Positions 1-7,312 of a stretch of DNA of 64,000 bases are shown piece by piece. The position numbers and the translations under genes are program-made. This DNA comes from Pedobacter sp. Bi126 (GTDB taxonomy: Bacteria; Bacteroidota; Bacteroidia; Sphingobacteriales; Sphingobacteriaceae): contig NZ_CAKKMS010000011.1 in assembly GCF_918698245.1 (NCBI RefSeq), positions 1 through 64,000 on the forward strand, read 5' to 3'. Position 1 is the first letter of the stretch. Each line of letters opens with the position of its first letter. Below the pieces are notes generated by a model that made no database searches, was not told where the DNA came from, and worked only from the letters and a program-made list of their open reading frames with translations.

Positions 1-51
1 AAAGGTAGCAATCTTTTCCGCTCCCGCAATATTTATTTTAAAATAAATCAT
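1..51 (-). CDS. N-terminus of an unidentified leftward gene (partial)
   Basis: An open frame runs from an ATG at 51 to the window edge (17 codons, no stop). A purine-rich GGAGGG stretch lies just upstream of this ATG, and a Bacteroidota-type -7 element on the same strand lies at 108-115. A second in-frame ATG at 60 would add three residues; the ATG at 73 is in a frame that stops quickly. The visible residues begin MIYFKINIAGAEKI, too short to assign a family. The reading frame is an inference from the start signals. Confidence 0.4.
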   Translation of the reverse strand, partial: MIYFKINIAGAEKIATF

Positions 52-107
52 GCCCTCCATCTCGCTCTGCCATCTTTTCAATCAAACCCTTCCTCCGAAG
101 CGGGATG

Positions 108-115
108 CAAAAGTA
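108..115 (-). promoter_or_regulatory. TAnnTTTG promoter -7 element for the edge gene
   Basis: Read on the minus strand the bases are TACTTTTG, matching the Bacteroidota -7 consensus TAnnTTTG. It would start transcription near 104, about 50 bases before the proposed ATG at 51. I did not find a convincing -33 element. Confidence 0.4.
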
Positions 116-253
116 AGGATTTTTAATGCATATCCAAAGGTTTTCTGCCGATAACTGCAGGACTTGAGATAACAACATGGTTTTCAGACAGAAAAAGTTT
201 TCCGCAGGGCAAAACTTTTTACAGGAACAGCTGTTTCTACCACCCGCCCCAAC

Positions 254-286
254 AAACCTATCAGTTTTTTAAACCCTGATAGGTTT
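254..286. repeat. 11-bp stem hairpin in intergenic DNA
   Basis: AAACCTATCAG (254-264) is followed after 11 bases by its exact reverse complement CTGATAGGTTT (276-286). There is no gene directly upstream on the plus strand, so this looks like an intergenic repeat hairpin rather than the terminator of a visible gene. Confidence 0.6.
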
Positions 287-329
287 AAATATGAAGCGCC
301 CATTGCCTGAAACTTCCGAAGTTTTCCCT

Positions 330-480
330 GCGCCCGGCCGTTTAAAACTTAGGAAACCCCTGCCAGCTAAACCCGACAGCAGCGGCAGCTCCCGATTCTT
401 CATCGGGACTACAGCGTATGGCGGGAACATACCTATATAGTAGCACAGAACCTGCTTTGCTAAAAAACAAAAGCACTGTT
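330..480 (-). repeat. Copy of the dispersed intergenic repeat family (inverted orientation)
   Basis: Read on the minus strand this stretch has the order seen in the copies near 10.7 kb and 38 kb: a GCAAAGCAGGTTCTGTG-like segment, a CCCGCCA segment, a TCCCGATGAAGAATCGGGA hairpin, then CGGGTTTAGCTGGCAG. It is imperfect and has no coding potential that I can support. Confidence 0.5.
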
Positions 481-519
481 AATATATAGTGTAAAAATAA
501 ATTCAGCGTGGCCTGAATA

Positions 520-567
520 GACTTCCGAAGTTATCCAACGCCTATGCTTATTGAAACTTCGGAAGTC
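520..567. repeat. Perfect 13-bp inverted repeat
   Basis: GACTTCCGAAGTT (520-532) and AACTTCGGAAGTC (555-567) are exact reverse complements separated by 22 bases. Each arm is itself nearly palindromic, and a related arm AACTTCCGAAGTT occurs at 311-323. It lies about 175 bases upstream of bamD; it may be a repeat hairpin or a regulatory site. Confidence 0.6.
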
Positions 568-731
568 ATCTACTGAAATCATACTATATATATAGTATAG
601 GAATAAAAAAACTTTCAGATACATTGGGTATACCATATATATGTTAAAAATTGTTAACTGTTATATTGTACTGAATTGCTTTGCATAGCTTAGTGGCCAA
701 TTGTTTTTATTGATGTTATCGTATTATTAAT

Positions 732-739
732 TATCTTTG
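732..739 (+). promoter_or_regulatory. TAnnTTTG promoter -7 element directly before bamD
   Basis: TATCTTTG ends four bases before the bamD ATG at 744. If transcription starts about four bases after the element, as is usual in Bacteroidota, the message would begin at or very near the start codon and be leaderless. Confidence 0.5.
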
Positions 740-743
740 CAGA

Positions 744-1691
744 ATGTTTAAAGTTAAACACTTAATTATTTTAGTATTTGTTGCCGCTCTGGGTATTGCG
801 GGTTGTAAAAGTCGTTTCGAGAAATTGAGAGCGAGTAATGACGTTGCAAAAAAATATCAAGAGGCGCTTCGTTTGTATAATAAACGCGATTACAGTAAAG
901 CATTGGTGCTTTTTGAGGATCTTTCTCAAAAATATCGTGGCCGTGCAGAGGCTGAGGATCTGAACTATTATTATGCTTATACTTTATATAGATTAAGTGA
1001 TTACACAACTGCCAGATACCAGTTTAAAAGTTTCGCAGATACCTACCCAGCAAGTAAAAATGCCGAAGAAGCGAGATACATGGGTGCTTATTGTTTCTAT
1101 TTAGAATCTCCAAATTTCTCTTTAGATCAGGAAAATACCTATAAAGCTATAGATGCACTACAATTATTCATCAACTTATACCCTACCAGCGATCGTGCTG
1201 CAGCCGCTGGCAAATATATTGCCACATTAAGGGGCAAGTTAGAAGATAAAGCTTTCGAAAACGCCAAGATGTACTTAACTACCGGGCCAAGCAACGTAGA
1301 CAACTACAGGGCAGCGGTTATTGCTTTAAAAAATGCGCAAAGAGATTACCCAGATATAAAATATGCTGAGGAAATGGATTTCTTGATGATTAAAGCGCAA
1401 TATTTATACGCAAAAAACAGTTATATCATCCGCCAGGAAGACCGTTATAATGAAGCACTTGCTTTATATACTGAGTTTACTGAAAACCATCCTGACAGTA
1501 AATACACTAAAGATGCAAAGCTACTTAAGGAAGATGTTGAAGCGGGGATTGCGGCTACAAAACAAGAATTGGCATTATATGCCGCTGATCAGGAAAAATA
1601 CAAGCAGATGTTGATCAGAACTGGTAAATTAAAGGATACCGTTTCTACAAAACCAACTAATGCTGATAACACGAATATTAAAAACAAGTAA
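744..1691 (+). CDS. bamD: Outer membrane protein assembly factor BamD
   Basis: This is a periplasm-facing lipoprotein of the BAM complex, which folds beta-barrel proteins into the outer membrane. The 315-residue product has a lipoprotein signal with lipobox GIAGC and acylated Cys21. It then shows tetratricopeptide-like helices: residues 36-75 resemble the first BamD repeat (ALRLYNKRDYSKALVLFEDL), followed by further helical repeats ending near residue 270. The C-terminal 50 residues are charged and probably disordered. Only three bases separate it from rpoZ, so the two are probably cotranscribed. E. coli BamD is about 245 residues, so this form is longer, which I believe is common in Bacteroidota. 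Identification is firm on architecture. Confidence 0.9.
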   Translation: MFKVKHLIILVFVAALGIAGCKSRFEKLRASNDVAKKYQEALRLYNKRDYSKALVLFEDLSQKYRGRAEAEDLNYYYAYTLYRLSDYTTARYQFKSFADTYPASKNAEEARYMGAYCFYLESPNFSLDQENTYKAIDALQLFINLYPTSDRAAAAGKYIATLRGKLEDKAFENAKMYLTTGPSNVDNYRAAVIALKNAQRDYPDIKYAEEMDFLMIKAQYLYAKNSYIIRQEDRYNEALALYTEFTENHPDSKYTKDAKLLKEDVEAGIAATKQELALYAADQEKYKQMLIRTGKLKDTVSTKPTNADNTNIKNK

Positions 1692-1694
1692 TAC

Positions 1695-2021
1695 ATGAAT
1701 ACTAACAAACCTGCTGTACCAAATACTACAGTAACCAGAAACGTACACGATTTAGATAAAACTACAGATAACTTATACGAATCTTTAGTGGTAATTGCTA
1801 AAAGAGCAAATCAGATTTCGAACAACGTTAAAGAGGAGTTACACGGTAAATTGGCAGAATTTGCTTCAAGCAACGATAATTTAGAAGAAATTTTCGAAAA
1901 TCGCGAGCAGATTGAAATCAGCAAACATTACGAGCGCATGCCGAAACCTGTTTTGGTTGCTATTGATGAGTTTTTGAACGAAAAAATTTATCACAGAAAT
2001 CCTGCTAAAGAACAAAAGTAA
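1695..2021 (+). CDS. rpoZ: DNA-directed RNA polymerase omega subunit (Bacteroidota type)
   Basis: The 108-residue protein fits the Bacteroidota RpoZ/RpoK family, the small subunit that helps assembly of core RNA polymerase by clamping beta prime. The segment TTDNLYESLVVIAKRANQIS (about residues 24-43) matches the conserved helix in which a run of residues precedes 'AxRAxQI'. The C-terminal half is acidic and helical. It starts three bases after bamD, so translational coupling is likely. There is no signal peptide or membrane segment, consistent with a cytoplasmic role. Confidence 0.85.
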   Translation: MNTNKPAVPNTTVTRNVHDLDKTTDNLYESLVVIAKRANQISNNVKEELHGKLAEFASSNDNLEEIFENREQIEISKHYERMPKPVLVAIDEFLNEKIYHRNPAKEQK

Positions 2022-2093
2022 CTGGCAGAGGGCAAAGAGCATGGCGCAGTTTTATAAGCATATTAATGCTCTATGCCCCGTGCTCAACACGCT

Positions 2094-3290
2094 ATGCTGA
2101 AACATAAAAATATAATCCTTGGCGTTTGCGGTAGCATTGCGGCATATAAGTCGGCTTTTTTAGTTCGGCTGCTTATAAAAGCTGGTGCAAACGTAAAGGT
2201 TATTCTTACCCCTGATGGTGCTAATTTCATTACACCACTTACCCTTGCTACGCTTTCTAAAAACCCTGTTTATACCCAATACTTCGAAGAAGAAACTGGC
2301 GTATGGAGCAACCATGTTGAGTTAGGCTTATGGGCCGATCTCATGATCATTGCCCCAATAACTGCCAACACACTGGCCAAACTGGCAACAGGCATCTGCG
2401 ATAATTTATTAACGGCTGTTTATCTATCGGCCAAATGCCCGGTTTATGTTGCCCCGGCAATGGATCTGGACATGTGGAAGCATGAAACGACACAGGCTAA
2501 TATCGAAAAGGTTATCAGTTTTGGCAATACAGTTATCGCACCTGCCAATGGCGAACTTGCCAGTGGACTTTGGGGCGAAGGCCGAATGGCAGAGCCTGAA
2601 GAAATTGTTTCCTTTCTAAATGATGCCATTAAAAGATCAATGCCTTTATTTGGCAAAAAGGTAATGGTTACTGCTGGTCCTACTTACGAGGCGATTGATC
2701 CGGTGCGTTTTATTGGCAATCACTCATCAGGCAAAATGGGTTTTGCCCTTGCTGATGAACTGGCCAGCCTGGGAGCTGATGTTACATTAGTTGCCGGACC
2801 AACTGCACAAAAATCTACTCAAATTTTAAAAAGAATCGATGTAGTAAGTGCCCAGGAAATGTTCGATGCCTGTTCATCGATATTCCCTGATATCGATATT
2901 ACTGTAATGTGTGCCGCTGTGGCAGATTATCGCCCTAAACTGGTTGCCACAGAAAAAATCAAAAAGCAGGATAGCGGCCTGGCTCTGGAACTGGAAAAAA
3001 CCACTGATATACTCGCTTCTTTAGGTACAACGAAAAAAGCGCACCAAATTTTGGTTGGTTTTGCTTTAGAAACCAATGATGAAGAGAATTATGCCAAAGG
3101 TAAACTAGAAAAGAAAAACCTAGATCTGGTGGTTTTAAATTCTTTAAATGATAAGGGTGCAGGTTTTAAATCAGATACCAATAAAATTACTATTTTTAAC
3201 AAAGCTTTAGAACGGACTGTATTTGAAATGAAATCGAAAACAGAGGTTGCTAAAGATATTTGTGCGGCCATTTTAAAAATTGCAAAATGA
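2094..3290 (+). CDS. coaBC: Bifunctional phosphopantothenoylcysteine decarboxylase / phosphopantothenate-cysteine ligase CoaBC
   Basis: CoaBC performs two steps of coenzyme A synthesis: joining 4'-phosphopantothenate to cysteine and decarboxylating the product. The N-terminal flavoprotein half begins ILGVCGSIAAYKS and contains the PAMDLDMW flavin/substrate motif. The C-terminal ligase half starts near residue 190 with VTAGPTYEAIDPVRFIGN and has the KIKK loop. I start it at the ATG at 2094, which gives 398 residues; an upstream ATG at 2073 would add seven residues not typical of the family. In the segment ELASGLWGEGRM the position of the E. coli CoaC catalytic cysteine appears to be serine. 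Its last bases overlap the next start (ATGA). Confidence 0.93.
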   Translation: MLKHKNIILGVCGSIAAYKSAFLVRLLIKAGANVKVILTPDGANFITPLTLATLSKNPVYTQYFEEETGVWSNHVELGLWADLMIIAPITANTLAKLATGICDNLLTAVYLSAKCPVYVAPAMDLDMWKHETTQANIEKVISFGNTVIAPANGELASGLWGEGRMAEPEEIVSFLNDAIKRSMPLFGKKVMVTAGPTYEAIDPVRFIGNHSSGKMGFALADELASLGADVTLVAGPTAQKSTQILKRIDVVSAQEMFDACSSIFPDIDITVMCAAVADYRPKLVATEKIKKQDSGLALELEKTTDILASLGTTKKAHQILVGFALETNDEENYAKGKLEKKNLDLVVLNSLNDKGAGFKSDTNKITIFNKALERTVFEMKSKTEVAKDICAAILKIAK

Positions 3291-4180
3291 TAAAAAAGAT
3301 TGTTTGGATATTGTTATTGGTTGGTTTCGGGAAACTGCATGCACAGGAGTTAAACGCGAGGATAACTTTGCTGGCTCCTCAGGTTTCGAACATCAGTAAG
3401 CCAACTTTAGATGCTCTGCAAAAAACAATCCGCGATTTTTTAAATAATAACAAGTTCAGCAACGAAAGTTATAAGCCGCAGGAACGGATTGAGTGTAGTT
3501 TTGTCATCACCATCAATTCCTGGGATGGTGGTTCCGGATACACTGCAGAAGCACAGATCCAAAGCAGCCGCCCGGTTTTTAACAGCTCTTACAATAGCAC
3601 TTTGTTAAATATGAGCGATAAGAATTTCGATTTTAATTTCAATGATGGCGCTACAATCGATTTTTCTGATCAGAATTACATTTCCAATATCAGTGCCCTC
3701 CTCACCTACTACGCTTATACCATCATCGGAATGGATAAAGATAGTTTTAGCAAAATGGGCGGAACTCCATTTTACAAAAAAGCACAGAACATCATTAATC
3801 TGGCGCAAGCTTCGGGCAATACCGGCTGGCGTGCAGCTGATGGTTTACGCAATCGTTTTTGGTTTAATGAAAACGTTTTGAATCCTATTTTTAGCGAACT
3901 GCGCAATTTCATCTATAGCTACCATTTAAGCGGCCTCGATCAGCTAACCGATAATGATAAGGGTTTAACACAGATTGTTGCCGCCCTGCCTGCCCTTCAG
4001 CAAATGGATAAGCAGAAACTGGGTTCCATTTTCCCGAATGTTTATTTCGCATCAAAAGCCGAAGAAGTAACCAATGTACTTTCTAAACTAAACGGCCAGG
4101 AACGCATGAAAGCTTACAATATGTTGGCAGAAATCGATCCGGCGAATATTGGCAAGTACGAAGGACTGAAGAAAAATTAG
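3287..4180 (+). CDS. DUF4835 family secreted protein
   Basis: The 297-residue product has a Sec signal peptide (MIKKIVWILLLVGFGKLHAQ, cleavage after HAQ) followed by a domain I recognise as DUF4835, a Bacteroidota family commonly found directly after coaBC. Function is unknown. The ATG at 3287 overlaps the coaBC stop codon, so the genes are translationally coupled. The mature part opens ELNARITLLAPQVS and is rich in Asn, Ser and aromatic residues, as expected for a periplasmic or envelope protein. An upstream in-frame start at 3260 lies inside coaBC and gives no signal peptide, so I rejected it. Confidence 0.85.
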   Translation: MIKKIVWILLLVGFGKLHAQELNARITLLAPQVSNISKPTLDALQKTIRDFLNNNKFSNESYKPQERIECSFVITINSWDGGSGYTAEAQIQSSRPVFNSSYNSTLLNMSDKNFDFNFNDGATIDFSDQNYISNISALLTYYAYTIIGMDKDSFSKMGGTPFYKKAQNIINLAQASGNTGWRAADGLRNRFWFNENVLNPIFSELRNFIYSYHLSGLDQLTDNDKGLTQIVAALPALQQMDKQKLGSIFPNVYFASKAEEVTNVLSKLNGQERMKAYNMLAEIDPANIGKYEGLKKN

Positions 4181-4582
4181 TTCATTTGTCGATGGTTCAT
4201 TGGTCAATAGTTTGATCGTTCGTCGTTCATTACTTAGGAATTGATTATTTTCTCGGCTAAACTACTTCGGACTCCGGACCGCCGACCTCGAACTATCCCA
4301 TTAAGTAGTTTCTCCATTTGTCGTAATTAATTTTAAAAAAGCAGTCTCAGCGTTTCAATTAAAGCCAGTCCTGCTTTCGTTCATACGCCTGCAGGCCTTA
4401 TCCACAGGCCGGTATCCACATCAATCAGGTTTAATAACCTAAGTCAGTTTCATATTTGGGGGTTTCCTTTCTAAAGCCAAGTAGGCATGCAACATTTGGC
4501 TTTCTCATGCGTCATATATCACAGTTAATTGGTTAACCAGTTTCCATAATTAACCAATAAAGTTAAAAATTTGTTAAAATAT
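4181..4582. other. Gene-free spacer with one dispersed-repeat copy
   Basis: The spacer between the DUF4835 gene and the blaI promoter begins with low-complexity 'ttcattggt' DNA near 4180-4230. It contains the dispersed repeat copy at about 4335-4470 and ends in AT-rich DNA. No gene is supported. Confidence 0.55.
4335..4470 (+). repeat. Copy of the dispersed intergenic repeat family
   Basis: Positions 4381-4399 carry the 19-mer TCATACGCCTGCAGGCCTT, found exactly again at 37948-37966 and 38332-38350. The preceding GCCAGTCCTGC and the following CAGGCCGGTATCC also align with those copies, as does a GGTTTA segment near 4427. The copy is otherwise diverged. Confidence 0.65.
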
Positions 4583-4612
4583 TTTGATCTTACGAATATC
4601 TTCGTACATTTG
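4583..4612 (+). promoter_or_regulatory. Promoter of the blaI-like / M56 operon
   Basis: TTTG (4583-4586) and TACATTTG (4605-4612) are separated by 18 bases, a full match to the Bacteroidota -33/-7 promoter. Predicted transcription start is near 4616, giving a leader of about 28 bases to the ATG at 4644. Both operator dyads overlap this region. Confidence 0.65.
4591..4606. promoter_or_regulatory. Operator dyad 1 (TACGAA-N4-TTCGTA)
   Basis: TACGAA (4591-4596) and TTCGTA (4601-4606) form a perfect 6+6 dyad lying in the promoter spacer and touching the -7 element. BlaI/MecI/CopY regulators bind short dyads of the TACA-N2-TGTA class at their own promoters. A matching second dyad sits 24 bp downstream. 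Role inferred. Confidence 0.6.
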
Positions 4613-4614
4613 AA

Positions 4615-4630
4615 TACGAAATAATTCGTA
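4615..4630. promoter_or_regulatory. Operator dyad 2 (TACGAA-N4-TTCGTA)
   Basis: TACGAA (4615-4620) and TTCGTA (4625-4630) repeat the arms of dyad 1 exactly, covering the predicted transcription start. The 24-bp spacing between centres is a little over two helical turns, so both dimers would bind nearly the same DNA face. Role inferred from position. Confidence 0.6.
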
Positions 4631-4643
4631 CAACTTGTAACAT

Positions 4644-5015
4644 ATGACTAATCATAACATCAAACCAACAGAAGGTGAAATGGAAATCCTCCAGGTGCTT
4701 TGGCAAAAGGGGAATGCAACGGTAAGAGAAGTTCATGAGGCATTGAATAAAAAAGACTCTGGGTATACCACAACTTTAAAACTGATGCAGATTCTGCACG
4801 AGAAAGGAATGGTAGAAAGAGATACCAATCAAAAAACGCATATCTATAAAGCGCTTGTTAGTCAGGATAAAACCGAAAAACAATTGGTAAACAAAATGAT
4901 CGATAACGTATTTAACGGATCGGCAGCGAGATTGGTAATGCAGGCTTTGGGTAACCACAGTGCAAGTGCAGATGAAATTGACGAAATAAAAAAGTATTTA
5001 GATAGCCTAAAGTAA
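4644..5015 (+). CDS. BlaI/MecI/CopY family transcriptional repressor
   Basis: The 123-residue protein is a winged-helix repressor of the BlaI/MecI family. Residues 6-75 carry the typical sequence order: PTEGEMEILQVLWQKGNATV, then YTTTLKLMQILHEKGMVERD for the recognition helix and wing. The C-terminal helices (about 80-123) would form the dimer interface, where family members are cut by their partner protease. It sits 97 bases before an M56 metalloprotease, the usual signalling partner. The two TACGAA-N4-TTCGTA dyads over its own promoter fit autorepression. Target genes beyond this operon cannot be told from the window. Confidence 0.88.
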   Translation: MTNHNIKPTEGEMEILQVLWQKGNATVREVHEALNKKDSGYTTTLKLMQILHEKGMVERDTNQKTHIYKALVSQDKTEKQLVNKMIDNVFNGSAARLVMQALGNHSASADEIDEIKKYLDSLK

Positions 5016-5112
5016 GGTTAGCGTTGAAGGTTGAAAGGTGTAGGGTTTGGATCCCTAATTAGACATTAACATTTTCGGATTGTCCCCGGTATAAAGAATT
5101 AAAACCACCGTT

Positions 5113-7212
5113 ATGGAAACTTTATTACAACAGTTCATCAAAGCATTTGGCTGGAGTATTTTAAACTCACTTTGGCAAAGCGCCATTATTTATGGCATCC
5201 TATTTATTGTAATGCTCAGCATTCCGAAGCTGGCGGCAAAACATAAGCACAACCTTGCTTTTGGCGCCATCATTTTAATGTTTATTGGCTTTGGCTATAA
5301 TTTCATTCATCAGTTAACATTGAATGTAAATAATCAGGCTCCCACAATCAATGCGCAAAATATACAGGTTTACCAATACTTTAACAACCTACCGCCAAGT
5401 TTTAGCAGCAAGGCAGAGCAGTATTTCCCTGTTGTAGTCGTATTTTACATTATTGGTATTTTGCTTCAGTTATTCGTAATCATTAAAGGCTATGGTCAGC
5501 TTTCAAAACTAAAGAAAGAGAGTTTGAGTGCCATTCCAGATAGCTGGAAAGCCATTTTTGAGCAGGTAACGGCCCATCTTAAAATCAATAAAGTTATCCA
5601 GTTCCATCTGTCTTCTATTGTTAATGTGCCTTTGGTTATCGGTTATTTAAAACCCGTAGTATTATTTCCATTGGCCCTGGTAAACCAATTAGACAACGAC
5701 CAGGTAGAAGCAATATTAATCCATGAGTTATCACACATCAGAAGAAACGATTTCTTATTGAACCTGATTAAAACAGCCATAGAAACCTTATTATTCTATA
5801 ATCCGTTTGTGTGGATGGCGGGTAGATTTATACACATTGAGCGCGAGCATGCCTGTGATGATCTGGTATTAAAAATTACCGGAAAACCATTGAATTATGC
5901 CCATGCCCTACTCAAACTCGAATTATTAAAAGATAAAAACAGTCCGGCTTATGCACTGGCAGCAACCGGCAAGACCCAGAATTTGTATCAACGCATAAAA
6001 AGAATAACCAACATGAAAACAAATTATTTAAACGCCAAACAACAAATGGCAGCCCTAACTTTAGGAATAGCCTGCTTGTTTTCTATTGCCTGGATCAATC
6101 CAACAGAAAAGAAAAAAGAAAATAAAAAAACGCCTAAAATTGAGGTTTTAAGTGTGATCAACCACCATGATGTTAAAACGATTGTTTGCACTGATACCAC
6201 TAAAAAACGTAAAATTAAAATTGTAACCATTGATGCGGATGGTAAAAAAACCGAATATAATTCAGTAAAAGAAATGCCTGATAGCCTGAGAAAAGATTTT
6301 TACAGGGATGAGCTTTTTGCAGGGAAAAATATCTACAGACTGCATACCGACAGTAATTTCAAATTTAAGTTCAGCGATTCGCTATTGCTTGCAAAAATAA
6401 ATAAAGAGTATAATTCACCGGAAGCACAAGCTAAATGGAAAAAATTTGGAGAGGATATAGCCAAACAATATAGCTCGCCAGAAGCCCAGGCTAAGTGGAA
6501 AAAATTTGGAGAAGATATTGCCAAACAATACAACACACCAGAAGCACAAGCCAAATGGAAAAAATTTGGAGAGGAAATGCAAAAGAAAATGAATTCTCCT
6601 GAAGCCCAGGCAAAATGGAAAAAAATGGCTGAAGATATGAACAAAGAATTCGGTTCACCAGAAGCACAGGCCAAATGGAAAAAAATGGGCGAAGATATGG
6701 CTGCCAAAATGAATACGCCAGAATTTAGAGCACAAATAGAGAATATCAGGGTACATGCTTTAAAATCAGGAGAAATCGCTAGATTATCTGGCTTAAGCAT
6801 ATTACATGCTGATTCTCTATTTAAAGCCAAAGGTTATCAACGCTCTCCGGATGGTCTAATTTTTAAATACAATGATAACTCGAACAGCAAGGTTAGACAA
6901 ACTGAAGAGTACAAGAAATTGAAAGAAAAATTCGACAACGAAGTGAAAGAGCTGAAAGAGAAAATAGAGAAGAAAGAGAAAAAGGAAAAGGTAGAAGGTG
7001 GTAACAAAAGTTCACAGGTAACTCCGGCAGTTATGTTATACAATAATCAAGATTTTACCAGTGCTGTTAAAGCCCTGAACACACTAAATGCTGTAGTAAC
7101 GTATAAAAAATCTGATTTTACCAGTGCCGATCAAACAGCTATAAAAAGTTATGTTCAGGCAGCCAACTTAAAAATTGCTGAAGATAATGCAATTGGTATT
7201 TCGATAAAATAA
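5113..7212 (+). CDS. M56 family metallopeptidase (BlaR1-like membrane receptor) with 20-residue tandem repeats
   Basis: The 699-residue protein starts with four or so membrane segments and a cytoplasmic zinc protease domain: HELSH at residues 204-208 and EREHACDD at 243-250 supply the zinc ligands and catalytic glutamate. A last membrane segment lies near residues 312-328 (MAALTLGIACLFSIAWI). The part beyond is expected outside the cytoplasm. In BlaR1/MecR1 this part is a penicillin-binding sensor; here I see no SxxK/KTG signature. Instead five near-identical 20-residue repeats (434-533, consensus SPEAQAKWKKFGED) precede a charged Lys/Glu coiled-coil region (about 596-635). It probably cleaves the upstream repressor on receiving an envelope signal; the signal is unknown. 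Confidence 0.85.
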   Translation: METLLQQFIKAFGWSILNSLWQSAIIYGILFIVMLSIPKLAAKHKHNLAFGAIILMFIGFGYNFIHQLTLNVNNQAPTINAQNIQVYQYFNNLPPSFSSKAEQYFPVVVVFYIIGILLQLFVIIKGYGQLSKLKKESLSAIPDSWKAIFEQVTAHLKINKVIQFHLSSIVNVPLVIGYLKPVVLFPLALVNQLDNDQVEAILIHELSHIRRNDFLLNLIKTAIETLLFYNPFVWMAGRFIHIEREHACDDLVLKITGKPLNYAHALLKLELLKDKNSPAYALAATGKTQNLYQRIKRITNMKTNYLNAKQQMAALTLGIACLFSIAWINPTEKKKENKKTPKIEVLSVINHHDVKTIVCTDTTKKRKIKIVTIDADGKKTEYNSVKEMPDSLRKDFYRDELFAGKNIYRLHTDSNFKFKFSDSLLLAKINKEYNSPEAQAKWKKFGEDIAKQYSSPEAQAKWKKFGEDIAKQYNTPEAQAKWKKFGEEMQKKMNSPEAQAKWKKMAEDMNKEFGSPEAQAKWKKMGEDMAAKMNTPEFRAQIENIRVHALKSGEIARLSGLSILHADSLFKAKGYQRSPDGLIFKYNDNSNSKVRQTEEYKKLKEKFDNEVKELKEKIEKKEKKEKVEGGNKSSQVTPAVMLYNNQDFTSAVKALNTLNAVVTYKKSDFTSADQTAIKSYVQAANLKIAEDNAIGISIK
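6412..6711 (+). repeat. Five in-frame 60-bp repeats within the M56 gene
   Basis: Units begin at 6412, 6472, 6532, 6592 and 6652 with an exact 60-bp period; a degenerate sixth starts at 6712 (NTPEFRAQI). Each unit encodes a version of (N/S)(S/T)PEAQAKWKK(F/M)(G/A)ED. The DNA differs at synonymous positions between units, so the array is not a brand-new expansion. Confidence 0.9.
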
Positions 7213-7237
7213 CAACACAAAAACCAAACAGATCATG

Positions 7238-7268
7238 AACAGCGAAGATTATTCTTCGCTGTTTTTGT
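7238..7268 (+). terminator. Rho-independent terminator of the M56 operon
   Basis: AACAGCGAAGA (7238-7248), loop TTAT, TCTTCGCTGTT (7253-7263), then further T residues. It lies 25 bases after the M56 stop and before recN. Confidence 0.85.
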
Positions 7269-7297
7269 TTTGTATTCACCCGTTGAATAAATTTTAA

Positions 7298-7305
7298 TAT
7301 TTTTG
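7298..7305 (+). promoter_or_regulatory. TAnnTTTG promoter -7 element before recN
   Basis: TATTTTTG ends seven bases before the recN ATG at 7313, so the message would have a very short leader or none. No clear -33 element at the usual spacing. Confidence 0.4.
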
Positions 7306-7312
7306 CTTAGCT

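Larger units (their letters stand above)
52..743. other. Gene-free spacer upstream of bamD
   Basis: This 692-base spacer holds the promoter of the edge gene, the hairpins at 254-286 and 520-567, one copy of the dispersed repeat family, and AT-rich DNA with several TATATA runs near 425-445 and 585-640. I found no supported gene in it. Confidence 0.6.

Noticed and set aside
6333..6830. Long leftward open frame of 165 codons
   Set aside because: It is the antisense shadow of the 60-bp repeats in the M56 gene; its Cys/Phe-rich product simply mirrors the repeat.
4644..7212. Beta-lactam resistance locus (blaI/blaR1 with a beta-lactamase)
   Set aside because: No beta-lactamase or penicillin-binding domain is present; only the regulatory pair is similar.
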